This document shows, piece after piece, positions 10,140 to 19,098 of a DNA stretch of 47,927 bases. The translations under genes and the position numbers were made by a program. The DNA comes from an uncultured Eubacteriales bacterium. Its GTDB lineage: Bacteria > Bacillota > Clostridia > Oscillospirales > CAG-272. Location of the stretch: contig CAKRZR010000016.1 of NCBI GenBank assembly GCA_934433485.1, positions 1-47,927 of the forward strand, written 5' to 3'. The notes under the pieces were generated by a model. The model had not been told where the DNA came from, did no database searches, and worked only from the letters and a program-made list of their open reading frames with translations. How positions within the stretch are numbered: position 1 is the stretch's first letter; each line of letters begins with the position of its first letter.

Positions 10140-11153
10140 TCAATCCTCGCGGATTACATGCTTGAGGATCACCGGATATGCCGCGTAGACGCCCATCATG
10201 GCGCACAACGAGAACAGGATCACAAACGGCAGAATCACACCGAGCGGGAAATAGATGTAGAGCAGGAGATATTCCACGCCTAGAACGAGCAGGACGCCGA
10301 AAAATGCCATGAGGTTGCGCTTGATACCCACAATGGACAGAGCCAGCGCGTTTTTGAAGAGCTTGTACAGGCTCAGATCCACCGTTACGATCATGAGATA
10401 GATATACGTGCGCATAAAGAAGTAGAGAAGCGCCAGGAACAAACTCATGAAGAACATCGTCGACATGACCATGCTCAAAGAATAATTCAGGTGGAAGAAG
10501 AAAATATCGTAGGCAAGCAGCGCGATAATGATCACATCCAGAATGCCGTAGACAATCGCCTGCCGCAGGTTCCGTTTGATCGCGTACCAGAAATCGTGCC
10601 ACAGGAACACGCCCTCGCCGCGGAACAGATTCCGGAGTATATACGTGGTGCCGACACGGGTGACGCCAAACGTGAAAACGATCAGCGCGGTCAGGGCGAA
10701 AAAGACGTAATCCACCGTTGTGAGGATCGTAATATTCGACTGTCTGCCAAAGATGGAAAAAAGCGAGGATACCGCCGGCGAGGAGTCGAACCGCATCGCG
10801 CCGTAGAGCGGCGGGAATACGGCATAGGAGGGCGCAGTAGAATGGATCGACGCGTAGCCGCTCATGGCAAACAGCGCGAAGAAGATCGGAAAGTTGCCGA
10901 ACACCATCATGAGGTTCACGGACAGGATCTGGTTCAGCTTACGACCCAGCAGCTTGAAAAAATTCATCAGATTCGGGTTTTCCCAGATCTGCTTCTCGTC
11001 CTTGGAGACGCCGTCGCTGTCGGAGTAGGTTTTCGCGAACGGATTGAAGATTTTTGCTTTCGCCTTCCGTTCTTTTGCGAGCTCCTCCTGCTCCGCCGCT
11101 TCCAGCTCGTCTAAGGAGTGACGTTCGTTGTCGTTGTTGTCAAGATTTGGCAT
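10140..11153 (-). CDS. DUF624 (YesL-like) membrane protein
   Basis: A 337-residue integral membrane protein of unknown function. The start is the ATG at 11153, behind GGAG with a six-base gap; an upstream ATG in the same frame lacks a ribosome site. The first 60 residues are hydrophilic and charged (NNDNERHSLDELEAAEQEE). About six hydrophobic segments follow. The stretch WHDFWYAIKRNLRQAIVYG matches the conserved charged segment of DUF624 proteins, which are often found near carbohydrate uptake genes, though none is nearby here. The long acidic N-terminal extension is more than I expect for the family. Confidence 0.65.
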   Translation of the reverse strand: MPNLDNNDNERHSLDELEAAEQEELAKERKAKAKIFNPFAKTYSDSDGVSKDEKQIWENPNLMNFFKLLGRKLNQILSVNLMMVFGNFPIFFALFAMSGYASIHSTAPSYAVFPPLYGAMRFDSSPAVSSLFSIFGRQSNITILTTVDYVFFALTALIVFTFGVTRVGTTYILRNLFRGEGVFLWHDFWYAIKRNLRQAIVYGILDVIIIALLAYDIFFFHLNYSLSMVMSTMFFMSLFLALLYFFMRTYIYLMIVTVDLSLYKLFKNALALSIVGIKRNLMAFFGVLLVLGVEYLLLYIYFPLGVILPFVILFSLCAMMGVYAAYPVILKHVIRED

Positions 11154-11285
11154 AGATTTCTCCAGTCGTTGTTTTGGATGTGCTATATATAACGGGATTT
11201 TGCTCCAAAAGTTCAAAGTATAGGACTTCTCGTGCAAAATCCATCTTAAATCAGCGTTTCCTTATTTTCAAAATCACCGTGCCGG

Positions 11286-11828
11286 TCACAGAAATATCGC
11301 GGCGGTGTACAGCGGTGTAAGGTATAGACAGAATACGGTGCCGGAGAGGAGCAGAAAGCCCGGTATCCGATATAAGAGAGAGGTGCGTCTCTCCTGCGCG
11401 CTGTAGAAGAACAGCAGCACCGTGACGGCAAAATACATGGTGAGAAAAGCAGTGCCGCCGCGCGCATTGCCAAGTGTCACCGACGCGTGCGTAAACAGCC
11501 AGAGCAGTGAGCCCATCGAAAAACCGCGCCAGATCGCAAGGATTCCGCCGAACCAAACGGAAAAAGCACCCGTTGTGCCGAGAAACGCAAAGAGAAGCTG
11601 TCCGATAACGCTGGATAGCCAGTCGGTACAAAGACGCAGCCAGCCAGCCGTTGTTGCAGGGGTATCACACGGTGCCAAACCGAAAACTGTCTGCGGCGAG
11701 ACAGGCAGCAAAAAGGCGGCTGCGGAATAAGCGAGAATTGCGCAAAGCATCCAAATGAGCAGCAGCACGATAAAACGGCGTGCAAAAGCATTCACGCTTG
11801 CGGAACAAGATTGCGGCGTATACGGCAT
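11286..11828 (-). CDS. Small multi-pass membrane protein, possibly SpoIIM-like
   Basis: A 180-residue protein with about five hydrophobic segments. The ATG at 11828 is placed by AGGAGG six bases upstream. The central segment (LAIWRGFSMGSLLWLF) recalls the Gly-rich RGFSLG region of SpoIIM, which acts in forespore engulfment, and the protein is slightly shorter than typical SpoIIM (about 200-215). The resemblance is weak and by eye; it could be an unrelated membrane protein. The 132-base gap to the next gene holds no clear terminator. Confidence 0.4.
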   Translation of the reverse strand: MPYTPQSCSASVNAFARRFIVLLLIWMLCAILAYSAAAFLLPVSPQTVFGLAPCDTPATTAGWLRLCTDWLSSVIGQLLFAFLGTTGAFSVWFGGILAIWRGFSMGSLLWLFTHASVTLGNARGGTAFLTMYFAVTVLLFFYSAQERRTSLLYRIPGFLLLSGTVFCLYLTPLYTAAIFL

Positions 11829-12030
11829 GGAGAACCTCCTGACCTGTGGGAATGGATAGACCACTCTATGCGCCGCGCGGGAAATTCATGTCTGTAAGTA
11901 TACCATACGGAACGCCAAAATTCCACATTTTTTTGTAAATTTATCATCCAAAAACGGCGCGGTTCTCAAAATATCAGCCGTCGTGTCGCGGACTGTACAG
12001 AACAGAGCGCAATATTTTCCGGGAAATCTA

Positions 12031-12059
12031 TTGCTTTTTTTCACAGACGGCGGTATAAT
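12031..12059 (+). promoter_or_regulatory. Sigma-A promoter of the GNAT gene
   Basis: TTGCTT (12031-12036), a 17-base spacer and a perfect TATAAT (12054-12059) lie 40 bases before the acetyltransferase ATG. Confidence 0.75.
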
Positions 12060-12098
12060 AATGAGAAGAACACCCTTATCAGAAAACGCTGGTGAATC

Positions 12099-12695
12099 AT
12101 GATGAATCGAGAAGAACTGCAGCGGACTTTCCGCGACCCGCCGCAGCTCCAGACGCGCCGACTGCTTTTGCGGAAAATGCTCAAAACAGACTACCGCGAT
12201 ATGTATGAGTACGCCAGTCAGGAACGCGTGACGCAGTATCTCCTGTGGCGACCGCACGACAGCGAAGCGTACACCTATAAATATTTACAGTACATTCAAT
12301 CCCGCTACCGCGCCGGGGATTTTTACGACTGGGCGATCGTTGTCCGGGGACAGAATAAAATGATCGGGACCTGCGGCTTCACGTCGTTCAATACCGAGGC
12401 CAACTCCGCGGAGGTCGGCTACGTTCTCAATCCCGCCTATTGGGGTTTTGGATTGGCGCCGGAGGCTGTCGCTGCGGTACTGCGTTTCGGGTTTGTCGAT
12501 CTGCGCCTGAATCGGATTGAGGCGCGCTATATGGAGGGAAACAGCCGCAGCCGCCGCGTGATGGAAAAGGTCGGGATGCACTACGAGGGAACCAACCGCG
12601 AATCCATGCATGTCAAGGGACAGTACGTTTCCATCGGCGTCTGTGCCATCCTGCGCAGCGAATACTTCCACGAGCCGCTGCGCAGACAGTCCTGA
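12099..12695 (+). CDS. GNAT family N-acetyltransferase (RimJ/RimL-like)
   Basis: A 198-residue GNAT-fold protein. It begins with the RimJ/RimL-type opening LQTRRLLLRKM, followed by GTCGFTSFN, EVGYVLNPAYWGFGLAPEA (the acetyl-CoA pyrophosphate loop region) and NSRSRRVMEKVGMHYEG. Such proteins acetylate ribosomal proteins, amino acids or small molecules with acetyl-CoA; the substrate here cannot be told. The ribosome site is weak (GGTG), and an adjacent ATG one codon on is an equal candidate start. It is monocistronic: its own promoter lies before it and a bidirectional terminator after it. Confidence 0.85.
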   Translation: MMNREELQRTFRDPPQLQTRRLLLRKMLKTDYRDMYEYASQERVTQYLLWRPHDSEAYTYKYLQYIQSRYRAGDFYDWAIVVRGQNKMIGTCGFTSFNTEANSAEVGYVLNPAYWGFGLAPEAVAAVLRFGFVDLRLNRIEARYMEGNSRSRRVMEKVGMHYEGTNRESMHVKGQYVSIGVCAILRSEYFHEPLRRQS

Positions 12696-12699
12696 CAGA

Positions 12700-12733
12700 A
12701 AGAACGCGTCCCGGACTTTCGAAACGCGTTCTT
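12700..12733. terminator. Bidirectional terminator
   Basis: A perfect ten-base stem, AAGAACGCGT with ACGCGTTCTT, around a 14-base loop between the converging GNAT and ychF genes. Confidence 0.75.
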
Positions 12734-12743
12734 CTTCCCAAAA

Positions 12744-13838
12744 TTATACGTTGAACCGGAACAGCACCACGTCGCCGTCCGCGATCACATAGTCCTTGCC
12801 TTCGCTGCGTACCAGTCCCTTTTCCTTCGCTGCGTTCATGGAACCGCAGGCGATCAGATCGTCATAGGACACAATTTCCGCACGGATAAAGCCGCGCTCA
12901 AAGTCGGAGTGAATCTTTCCTGCCGCCTGCGGTGCCTTCGTGCCGCGAACGATTGTCCAGGCGCGGACCTCTTTCGGACCGGCGGTCAGATAGCTGATAT
13001 AGCCAAGCAGGGAATAGCTTGCCTTGATGAGCCGATCGAGACCGCTTTCCGCAATGCCCATTTCTTCCAGGAACATCGCCTTTTCCTCCGGCTCCAGCTC
13101 CGAGATTTCCGCCTCGATCCCGGCACACACAGGAATGACCTCGGCACCCTCGCGATCGGCAGCTTCCCGCAGCTTTAAGTAATACACATTGTCCGGCGAT
13201 ACGCCTGCGGCTTCCGCTTCACTGACGTTGGCAACGTAGATGACCGGTTTCATTGTGAGCAGCGCTACATCCGCCATGATCTCGCGCTCGTCGTCGGTAT
13301 ATTCGAGAGACCGTGCCGTGATCCCGTCGTTGAGCGCGGAGAGCACCCGTTCAAAGAGCGTGACCTGCTCGAAGAGGGATTTATCGGATTTGGCGAGCTT
13401 CTGCGTTTTGTCGATCCGGCGCTCCAGAGTTTCGATATCGGCATAGATGAGCTCCATGTTGATCGTATCCAGGTCGCGGATGGGATCGACCGATCCGTCT
13501 ACATGGATGATGTCGCCATCCTCAAAGCAGCGCAGCACATGCACCACCGCATCGACGTCCCGGATGTGAGATAGGAACTTGTTGCCGAGTCCCTCGCCCT
13601 TGGACGCGCCCTTTACCAGCCCCGCGATGTCCACAAATTCGACGACGGCAGGCGTATAGAGCTGCGGATGGTACATTTCCGCGAGCTTATCAAGCCGCGC
13701 GTCCGGCACCTGCACAACGCCGACGTTCGGATCGATGGTGCAGAACGGATAGTTTGCGCTGGGTGCCCCTGCGCCGGTGAGCGCGTTGAACAGAGTGCTT
13801 TTGCCTACGTTGGGTAGGCCGATGATACCGAGTTTCAT
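12744..13838 (-). CDS. ychF: Redox-responsive ATPase YchF (Obg family)
   Basis: Universally conserved P-loop protein that binds ATP rather than GTP, associates with ribosomes and modulates stress responses. The 364 residues are full length: G1 loop GLPNVGKS at 7-14, switch region DIAGLVKGASKGEGLGN, an inserted coiled helical domain, and a C-terminal TGS domain ending in DGDVVLFRFNV. No clear Shine-Dalgarno sequence precedes the ATG. Instead a small hairpin (13851-13875) sits in the leader with AAAGG on its far side. The gene has its own promoter. Confidence 0.96.
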   Translation of the reverse strand: MKLGIIGLPNVGKSTLFNALTGAGAPSANYPFCTIDPNVGVVQVPDARLDKLAEMYHPQLYTPAVVEFVDIAGLVKGASKGEGLGNKFLSHIRDVDAVVHVLRCFEDGDIIHVDGSVDPIRDLDTINMELIYADIETLERRIDKTQKLAKSDKSLFEQVTLFERVLSALNDGITARSLEYTDDEREIMADVALLTMKPVIYVANVSEAEAAGVSPDNVYYLKLREAADREGAEVIPVCAGIEAEISELEPEEKAMFLEEMGIAESGLDRLIKASYSLLGYISYLTAGPKEVRAWTIVRGTKAPQAAGKIHSDFERGFIRAEIVSYDDLIACGSMNAAKEKGLVRSEGKDYVIADGDVVLFRFNV

Positions 13839-13850
13839 GATCTGTCATTT

Positions 13851-13875
13851 TCCCGACAGAGATATACTATCGGGA
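13851..13875 (-). other. Leader hairpin of ychF
   Basis: TCCCGA pairs with TCGGGA around a 13-base loop, about 12 bases before the ychF ATG on the transcript. The best purine-rich ribosome site (AAAGG) lies just upstream of the hairpin. Folding would bring it nearer the start codon. Functional meaning is inferred. Confidence 0.35.
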
Positions 13876-13907
13876 CCTTTCTTGAGAAAAAACTTTTGTG
13901 TACCCGT

Positions 13908-13936
13908 ATTGTATCATAACCGCGGACAGTATGCAA
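13908..13936 (-). promoter_or_regulatory. Sigma-A promoter of ychF
   Basis: On the minus strand TTGCAT (13931-13936) and TACAAT (13908-13913) are separated by 17 bases. Confidence 0.75.
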
Positions 13937-14051
13937 GAGATTTTCTGCGAAAAGTGAATTTTTGGTAACAATTAAAGAATCAATCACCGCGCGTTCATAT
14001 TGGTTTCACATTGGTAGTTTACAATATGGATACGGTAGTAAAGGAGACGCT

Positions 14052-14729
14052 ATGAAACCCTTAACGCTCCGGCATGAGTATAAGTTTCCCCTCAGCGGTG
14101 CGGACACCGTGTGGCTGGAAAACCGACTCCGAGATGTGTTTCCACTGGATCCGCACGCAGACGCTGTGACGGGCGGCTACACAATCCGCAGTCTGTACTT
14201 TGATGACTGGCGCGACAGTGCGCTGTGGGAAAAGCTGGACGGCGTCGATCCGCGCAGCAAGTTCCGCATTCGGATCTACAATGGAAGCGACCGCTACATC
14301 GTCCTTGAAAAAAAGCACAAATGCGGTTCTCTCACGAAAAAAGCGCAGTCCGTTCTCACTCGCGTGGAATGCGACCGCATCCTTGCCGGCGACATACGGT
14401 TTCTGCGGGACGGCGATCCGGTCAGACAGGATTTCTTCCATGCGATGGAGAAAAACGGTACGCGCGGCAAAACCATCGTCGAGTACGACCGCAGTGCTTT
14501 TGTATACGAACCCGGGAATGTACGCATCACGATCGACAAGCATATCCGCTCCGGCGTATATGACACGGCACTGTTCGGCAAACCGGTTCTCGTTCCGGCG
14601 AGCGCAGAGCATGTGCTGGAGGTCAAATTCGATACGTATCTGCCGGAATTGGTGCGGCTCACGCTCAGCCCGCTGGATGCAGGACGGTTTTCGCTATCCA
14701 AATACGCCGCATGTCGCCGGTTCGGCTGA
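14052..14729 (+). CDS. VTC-domain protein (polyphosphate polymerase-like)
   Basis: A 225-residue protein of the VTC fold, which in yeast Vtc4 polymerises phosphate from ATP. The ATG at 14052 follows AAGGAGACGCT. Visible family features are the opening RHEYKF, YTIRSLYFDDW, the basic strand RSKFRIRIYN, LEKKHKC, TIVEYDRSAFVY and the C-terminal LEVKFDTYLPELV. The alternating basic and acidic strand residues fit a triphosphate tunnel fold. It lies next to a DUF4956 membrane protein, a common bacterial pair whose job is not settled; polyphosphate synthesis or cell-surface phosphate chemistry is inferred. Confidence 0.8.
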   Translation: MKPLTLRHEYKFPLSGADTVWLENRLRDVFPLDPHADAVTGGYTIRSLYFDDWRDSALWEKLDGVDPRSKFRIRIYNGSDRYIVLEKKHKCGSLTKKAQSVLTRVECDRILAGDIRFLRDGDPVRQDFFHAMEKNGTRGKTIVEYDRSAFVYEPGNVRITIDKHIRSGVYDTALFGKPVLVPASAEHVLEVKFDTYLPELVRLTLSPLDAGRFSLSKYAACRRFG

Positions 14730-14780
14730 AGAAAACAAAATACGACAAAACAGTGATGACAGAATTGTAGGAGACGAATT

Positions 14781-15452
14781 ATGCAGTTTAATGACATCTT
14801 CAAAGCAAGCTTTCTGGAACGCAGCGCTACATTCAGCGTAGTGGACACCGTCATTTCTCTGGCACTTGCCTGTGTGATTGGTCTGTTCATCTATTTCATC
14901 TATAAGAAAACCTATAGCGGCGTGCTGTTTTCCCGCTCGTTCGGCATATCTCTGGTCGCGCTTTCGATGATTTCCACCTTTGTAATCCTTGCCGTGACCT
15001 CCAATGTGGTTCTCTCACTCGGAATGGTCGGCGCTCTGTCGATTGTTCGTTTCCGTACCGCCGTCAAGGATCCGCTTGACATCGTTTACCTGTTCTGGGC
15101 GATCGGCGTCGGAATTGTGCTGGGCGCGTGTCTTTATCCCCTTGCTGTTATCGGTTCGCTCATTGTCGGCGGAATTCTGTATCTTTTCTCCGTAAAGCAA
15201 AAAAACGGCGAGGCGTATATACTGATTCTTGCATTTTCTGCCCCGGAAACGGAACAAAACGCCATTTCCATCGTCCAATCCTATACAGATAAGATGGCGG
15301 TGAAATCGAAAACCATAACACGCGATTACACGGAGATCACTTATGCGGTTTCCTTGAAGAGCAGCGACACATCGTTTATCCGCACACTCGCCGATCTCCT
15401 TGGTGTGGAAAAGGCTCTGCTTGTCAATTATAACGGCGATTACATGGAATAA
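14781..15452 (+). CDS. DUF4956 membrane protein
   Basis: A 223-residue protein with about four N-terminal transmembrane segments (roughly residues 22-140) and a C-terminal soluble domain of about 80 residues. The loop MVGALSIVRFRTAVKDPLDIVYLFWAIGVG, of which the core is ALSIVRFRTAVKDP, is the hallmark of DUF4956. An AGGAG precedes the ATG by seven bases. It follows the VTC-domain gene by 51 bases and is presumably co-transcribed. The pairing suggests that the membrane protein anchors or exports the VTC enzyme's product. Confidence 0.8.
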   Translation: MQFNDIFKASFLERSATFSVVDTVISLALACVIGLFIYFIYKKTYSGVLFSRSFGISLVALSMISTFVILAVTSNVVLSLGMVGALSIVRFRTAVKDPLDIVYLFWAIGVGIVLGACLYPLAVIGSLIVGGILYLFSVKQKNGEAYILILAFSAPETEQNAISIVQSYTDKMAVKSKTITRDYTEITYAVSLKSSDTSFIRTLADLLGVEKALLVNYNGDYME

Positions 15453-15511
15453 GCGAAAACCACATCCATCTGTTTTATTATATAGTAATTCAAAAAAGTG
15501 AGGTATAGAGA

Positions 15512-16204
15512 ATGGGAACGAAATTACTGGTAATTGAAGACGACGCCAACATCTGCGACCTGCTGCGCATCTATTTTGAAAACGAAGGCTACGAGGTCAA
15601 GATTGCCGGAGACGGGATCGAGGGACTGAGTTATTTCAAAATGTACGAGCCGGATCTGGTACTACTGGACGTTATGCTTCCGAAAAACAAAGACGGTCTG
15701 CAGGTTTGCCGCGAGATCCGTGAAATCTCCTCCAAGCCAATCATCATGGTGACAGCAAAGAGCGAAATGATCGATAAAGTCCTCGGTCTGGAGCTGGGAG
15801 CGGATGACTATGTGACCAAGCCCTTTGAAATGAAGGAGCTGTCCGCGCGTGTGAAGGCAGTGCTGCGCCGCTATTCCGCGCACGACAATCAGAACGACGA
15901 CGAAACGATCAAGTTTGAGAACATTGAGATCAGTAAGAACAAGTACGAGCTGAAGCTCAACGGCAAAGCGGTCGATATTCCGCCGAAGGAACTGGAGCTG
16001 CTCTACTTCCTCGCCTCCAATTTCAACCGCGTGTTCACCAGAGACGCGCTGCTTGATAAAGTATGGGGCTTCGACTACCTCGGCGACTCCCGTACCGTAG
16101 ACGTGCATGTAAAGAGACTGCGTGAAAAGCTGGAAGGCGTTTCGGATAAGTGGTCGCTCAAAACCGTATGGGGCGTCGGCTACAAATTCGAGCTGCTGCA
16201 GTAA
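15512..16204 (+). CDS. OmpR/PhoB family response regulator
   Basis: A 230-residue two-component response regulator. The receiver domain (1-120) has the acidic pair at residues 10-11, phosphoacceptor Asp53 in LLDVMLP and the conserved Lys in VTKPFE. The winged-helix DNA-binding domain (about 132-230) ends in the typical LKTVWGVGYKF. It is followed by its likely partner kinase after a strong hairpin. The stimulus is unknown. GAGG lies eight bases before the ATG. Confidence 0.95.
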   Translation: MGTKLLVIEDDANICDLLRIYFENEGYEVKIAGDGIEGLSYFKMYEPDLVLLDVMLPKNKDGLQVCREIREISSKPIIMVTAKSEMIDKVLGLELGADDYVTKPFEMKELSARVKAVLRRYSAHDNQNDDETIKFENIEISKNKYELKLNGKAVDIPPKELELLYFLASNFNRVFTRDALLDKVWGFDYLGDSRTVDVHVKRLREKLEGVSDKWSLKTVWGVGYKFELLQ

Positions 16205-16226
16205 AACCATCTGTAAGAGATACACA

Positions 16227-16263
16227 AAACTTGACGTCTGCGCAAAACAGGCGTCAAGTTTTT
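16227..16263 (+). terminator. Terminator-like hairpin between regulator and kinase
   Basis: AAACTTGACG and CGTCAAGTTT pair perfectly, extended by a T-G wobble and CTG/CAG to a 14-pair stem, seven-base loop, followed by TTTT. This has every feature of an intrinsic terminator, yet it sits between two genes expected to be co-transcribed. Confidence 0.7.
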
Positions 16264-16297
16264 GTCGGTTTTGATAGGAGAAGAGGAGTCTCTCTGT

Positions 16298-17842
16298 ATG
16301 TTCAAAAGCGTATTTATTAAGTATATCTCCGCATTCATGCTCATCAATATTCTAAGCATTTTGCTGTCCACAACGATCATCACAACGCTGGTCAATTCTT
16401 ACGATGAGAACACGCGCATGCGGACGGTATCCAACGTCGCGTATTCCATCACGAATTACGTCATCGACGACTACAACGAGAGCGGACAGTCCGGTTTTGG
16501 CGCGTATCTTGATGAATCGCTACGCGATATTTTACCGGTGCTTGATATGATGAGCATCAACGTGGATGGTCTTGTGGTGCTCATTTCCGACGGCGACGGA
16601 CATATCAAATTGGCGGCAGGCTCCGAGCTGTCCAAGCAGTACCTGGACGAGAACGGAAATATCACCGCCGGACTAACGTATCCGCCGTCTGTGATGGAGG
16701 ATCTCGCTGCGAACGGCGCCGTTACCCGCAACGACGATCTCGACGGTTTTTTTGACGCCAATCATATCACAAGCATTCTCCCGATTACGGCGCTCGACGG
16801 CAAGGTGGTTGGTTCCGTTTTGACAGCTACCATTCATTCCGCCATGGACGCATTGCTCGACGCCATGATCAAAACGATCATCATGTCCAGTCTCTGGCTC
16901 ATGCTTGCCGCGCTGATCGCCGTGTACCTCATCAGCGAACGGCTGGTGTCTCCGATCCGCGCGATGAACAAGGCTGCAAAGGAGTTTGCGGCAGGTCATT
17001 TCGATGTGCGCGTACCGGTGAACGGGAACGACGAGATCGCGGAGCTTGCGGAGACCTTCAATAACATGGCATCCTCTCTCGAGCATACGGAGGAAATGCG
17101 CCGTCTCTTCCTTGCGAATGTTTCTCACGATCTGCGCACACCCATGACGACCATCTCCGGCTTCATCGAGGGTATTTTGGACGGTGCGATTCCGCCGGAG
17201 AACACGAACCACTATCTGGAGGTTATCGCCGGCGAGGTGCGCAGACTGTCCCGACTGGTGGGCAGCCTTCTGGACATTACGCGGATCCAGGCGGGAGAAC
17301 GCAAATTCAATATGCAGCCGTTTGACATCTGCGAGCTGGCGCGTGAGATCATCATCACGTCAGAGCAGCGCTTGGAGGCGAAGAACCTCGATGTGGTATT
17401 TGACGCGGATAACGACAATATGTTTGTAAACGCAGACCGCGACGCGATCCACCAGATCCTCTACAACATCTGTGACAACGCGATCAAGTTCTCGAACGAC
17501 GGCGGTCGATATGAAATCGGGATCCATGAAAAAAGCGGCAAGGTGACGGTCAGCGTGTACAATGAAGGCGTCGGCATCACAGCGGAGGATCTGCCGTACG
17601 TCTTTGATCGGTTCTATAAGAGCGACAAGAGCCGTGGACTGGACAAAACCGGTGTCGGACTCGGACTTTATATCGCGCGTACGATCATCGAGGCACACAA
17701 AGAAAAGATTTGGGTGGAAAGCGAATACGGAAAATGGTGCCGCTTTGCTTTTACCCTGTCGAAAGCCCCTTCTCCCCGTGAGAATACACAGCGAGATTCC
17801 GGTAAAAACGACAACAATCGAAATGGAGAGATAACGGTATGA
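16298..17842 (+). CDS. Sensor histidine kinase
   Basis: A 514-residue membrane sensor kinase and likely partner of the regulator upstream. The ATG at 16298 is preceded by AGGAG. One membrane segment spans about residues 10-33; an extracytoplasmic domain follows (about 34-190), with a CHASE/sCache-like length but no recognised ligand motif. A second membrane segment is at about 193-213, then HAMP (about 214-266), HisKA with phosphoacceptor His277 in NVSHDLRTP, and the ATPase domain with N box DNAIKFSN, G1 GVGITAED and G2 GVGLGLYIA. A terminator-like hairpin 35 bases upstream may hold its level below that of the regulator. Its stop overlaps the next start by four bases. Confidence 0.95.
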   Translation: MFKSVFIKYISAFMLINILSILLSTTIITTLVNSYDENTRMRTVSNVAYSITNYVIDDYNESGQSGFGAYLDESLRDILPVLDMMSINVDGLVVLISDGDGHIKLAAGSELSKQYLDENGNITAGLTYPPSVMEDLAANGAVTRNDDLDGFFDANHITSILPITALDGKVVGSVLTATIHSAMDALLDAMIKTIIMSSLWLMLAALIAVYLISERLVSPIRAMNKAAKEFAAGHFDVRVPVNGNDEIAELAETFNNMASSLEHTEEMRRLFLANVSHDLRTPMTTISGFIEGILDGAIPPENTNHYLEVIAGEVRRLSRLVGSLLDITRIQAGERKFNMQPFDICELAREIIITSEQRLEAKNLDVVFDADNDNMFVNADRDAIHQILYNICDNAIKFSNDGGRYEIGIHEKSGKVTVSVYNEGVGITAEDLPYVFDRFYKSDKSRGLDKTGVGLGLYIARTIIEAHKEKIWVESEYGKWCRFAFTLSKAPSPRENTQRDSGKNDNNRNGEITV

Positions 17843-19017
17843 CCGCATCGGGAAAAAACATCTATTTATACACAGCAACCTGCCTGTTCGGACTGGAGGG
17901 ACTGCTCGGTGAGGAAATCGAAGCGCTCGGCTATACCCGGGAAACCACCATGGACGGCAGAATTTACTTTCGCGGCGACGCTGCAGCCTGTGCCAGAGCA
18001 AACATCGGTCTTCGATACGCAGAACGACTGTACGCAACGCTGGGCAGCTTTACTGCGCGTACCTTTGACGAGCTGTTTGAGGGAACAAAGGCATTGCCAT
18101 GGGAGAACTTCATTGGCAGAGACGACGTGTTTCCCGTAACCGGTCACACGATCAAATCGACGCTGTTTTCTGTTCCGGATTGTCAGCGAATCATCAAAAA
18201 GGCGGTGTCTGTGCGGTTAGGGAACCAATATGGCCTCACCACGCTGCCGGAAACGGGTACAAAATACAGAATTGAGTTCTTCCTCTACAAGGACAGAGCG
18301 GATCTGATGATCGAGCTGTCCGGAGAACCACTGCACAAGCGCGGCTATCGTCCGGAAACCGTTACCGCTCCGATTCGCGAGACCTTGGCCGCCGCGATGG
18401 GGAAAATGACCCGACCGCGCGAAGATGTCCTCCTCTGGGATCCTTTCTGCGGCTCCGGTACGATCCTTATTGAAACCGCCATGCAGATGTGTCATATCGC
18501 GCCCGGACTGCACCGCCGTTTTGCTGCCGAACGGTATCCGCAATTTCCCGCAGCGCTCTGGCGGGACGCACGTGAAGAAGCAAACGCGGCGGTACAGCTG
18601 GACACCGGCTTCCACGTGCGCGGCACCGACATCGATCCGCTGTGCATTGAGATTGCGAAAACCGCGGCGGGACGTGCGGGTGTGACCAAGTACATTGATT
18701 TTTCCGTATGCGACGCGCGTGCGATTGAGAATCCCGGCTGCCGTGGTACGATCGTTACAAATCCACCATATGGCGAGCGGCTCATGACCCTCTCAGACGC
18801 GGAAGCCCTGTACCGCGATTTCGGCGCGACCTTGCAGAAATTCCCATCGTGGCAGGTCTATGTACTGACGCCGCATGAGAATTTCCCGCTGCTGATCGGA
18901 CGGCACGCGGACAAGATCCGCAAGCTATACAACGGGATGATCCCGTGTTACTATTATCAGTTCTTCAAGCCGATGGGAAAAGGAAAAAACGAGCCGCGTA
19001 AAACGGGCAAACGGTGA
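17839..19017 (+). CDS. THUMP-domain class I RNA methyltransferase (RlmL/YpsC-like)
   Basis: SAM-dependent methyltransferase, probably modifying 23S rRNA guanine N2 by family resemblance (RlmL N-terminal half, Bacillus YpsC). 392 residues: an N-terminal ferredoxin-like and THUMP region (about 1-165), then a Rossmann methyltransferase domain with motif I DPFCGSGTILIE and the base-flipping motif TNPPYGERL. The start overlaps the kinase stop (ATGA), which makes it translationally coupled to a two-component system. That is an unexpected partner and may be accidental. Tail residues are lysine/arginine rich. Confidence 0.9.
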   Translation: MTASGKNIYLYTATCLFGLEGLLGEEIEALGYTRETTMDGRIYFRGDAAACARANIGLRYAERLYATLGSFTARTFDELFEGTKALPWENFIGRDDVFPVTGHTIKSTLFSVPDCQRIIKKAVSVRLGNQYGLTTLPETGTKYRIEFFLYKDRADLMIELSGEPLHKRGYRPETVTAPIRETLAAAMGKMTRPREDVLLWDPFCGSGTILIETAMQMCHIAPGLHRRFAAERYPQFPAALWRDAREEANAAVQLDTGFHVRGTDIDPLCIEIAKTAAGRAGVTKYIDFSVCDARAIENPGCRGTIVTNPPYGERLMTLSDAEALYRDFGATLQKFPSWQVYVLTPHENFPLLIGRHADKIRKLYNGMIPCYYYQFFKPMGKGKNEPRKTGKR

Positions 19018-19035
19018 GAAAAACGGAATAAAAAC

Positions 19036-19095
19036 AAACGTCTCCGGGCATACTTTTCACAAATGCGAGATTTTGTGGGAAAAAGGAGGCGTTTT
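19036..19095 (+). promoter_or_regulatory. Hairpin able to mask the germination gene ribosome site
   Basis: AAACGTCTCC (about 19034-19043) can pair with GGAGGCGTTT (19085-19094), burying the AAAGGAGG ribosome site of the TTG start at 19099. A nested stem (TTTTC-ACAAA with TTTGT-GG-GAAAA) lies in between. It could control translation or be the terminator of the methyltransferase operon, since T runs follow. Confidence 0.45.
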
Positions 19096-19098
19096 GCT

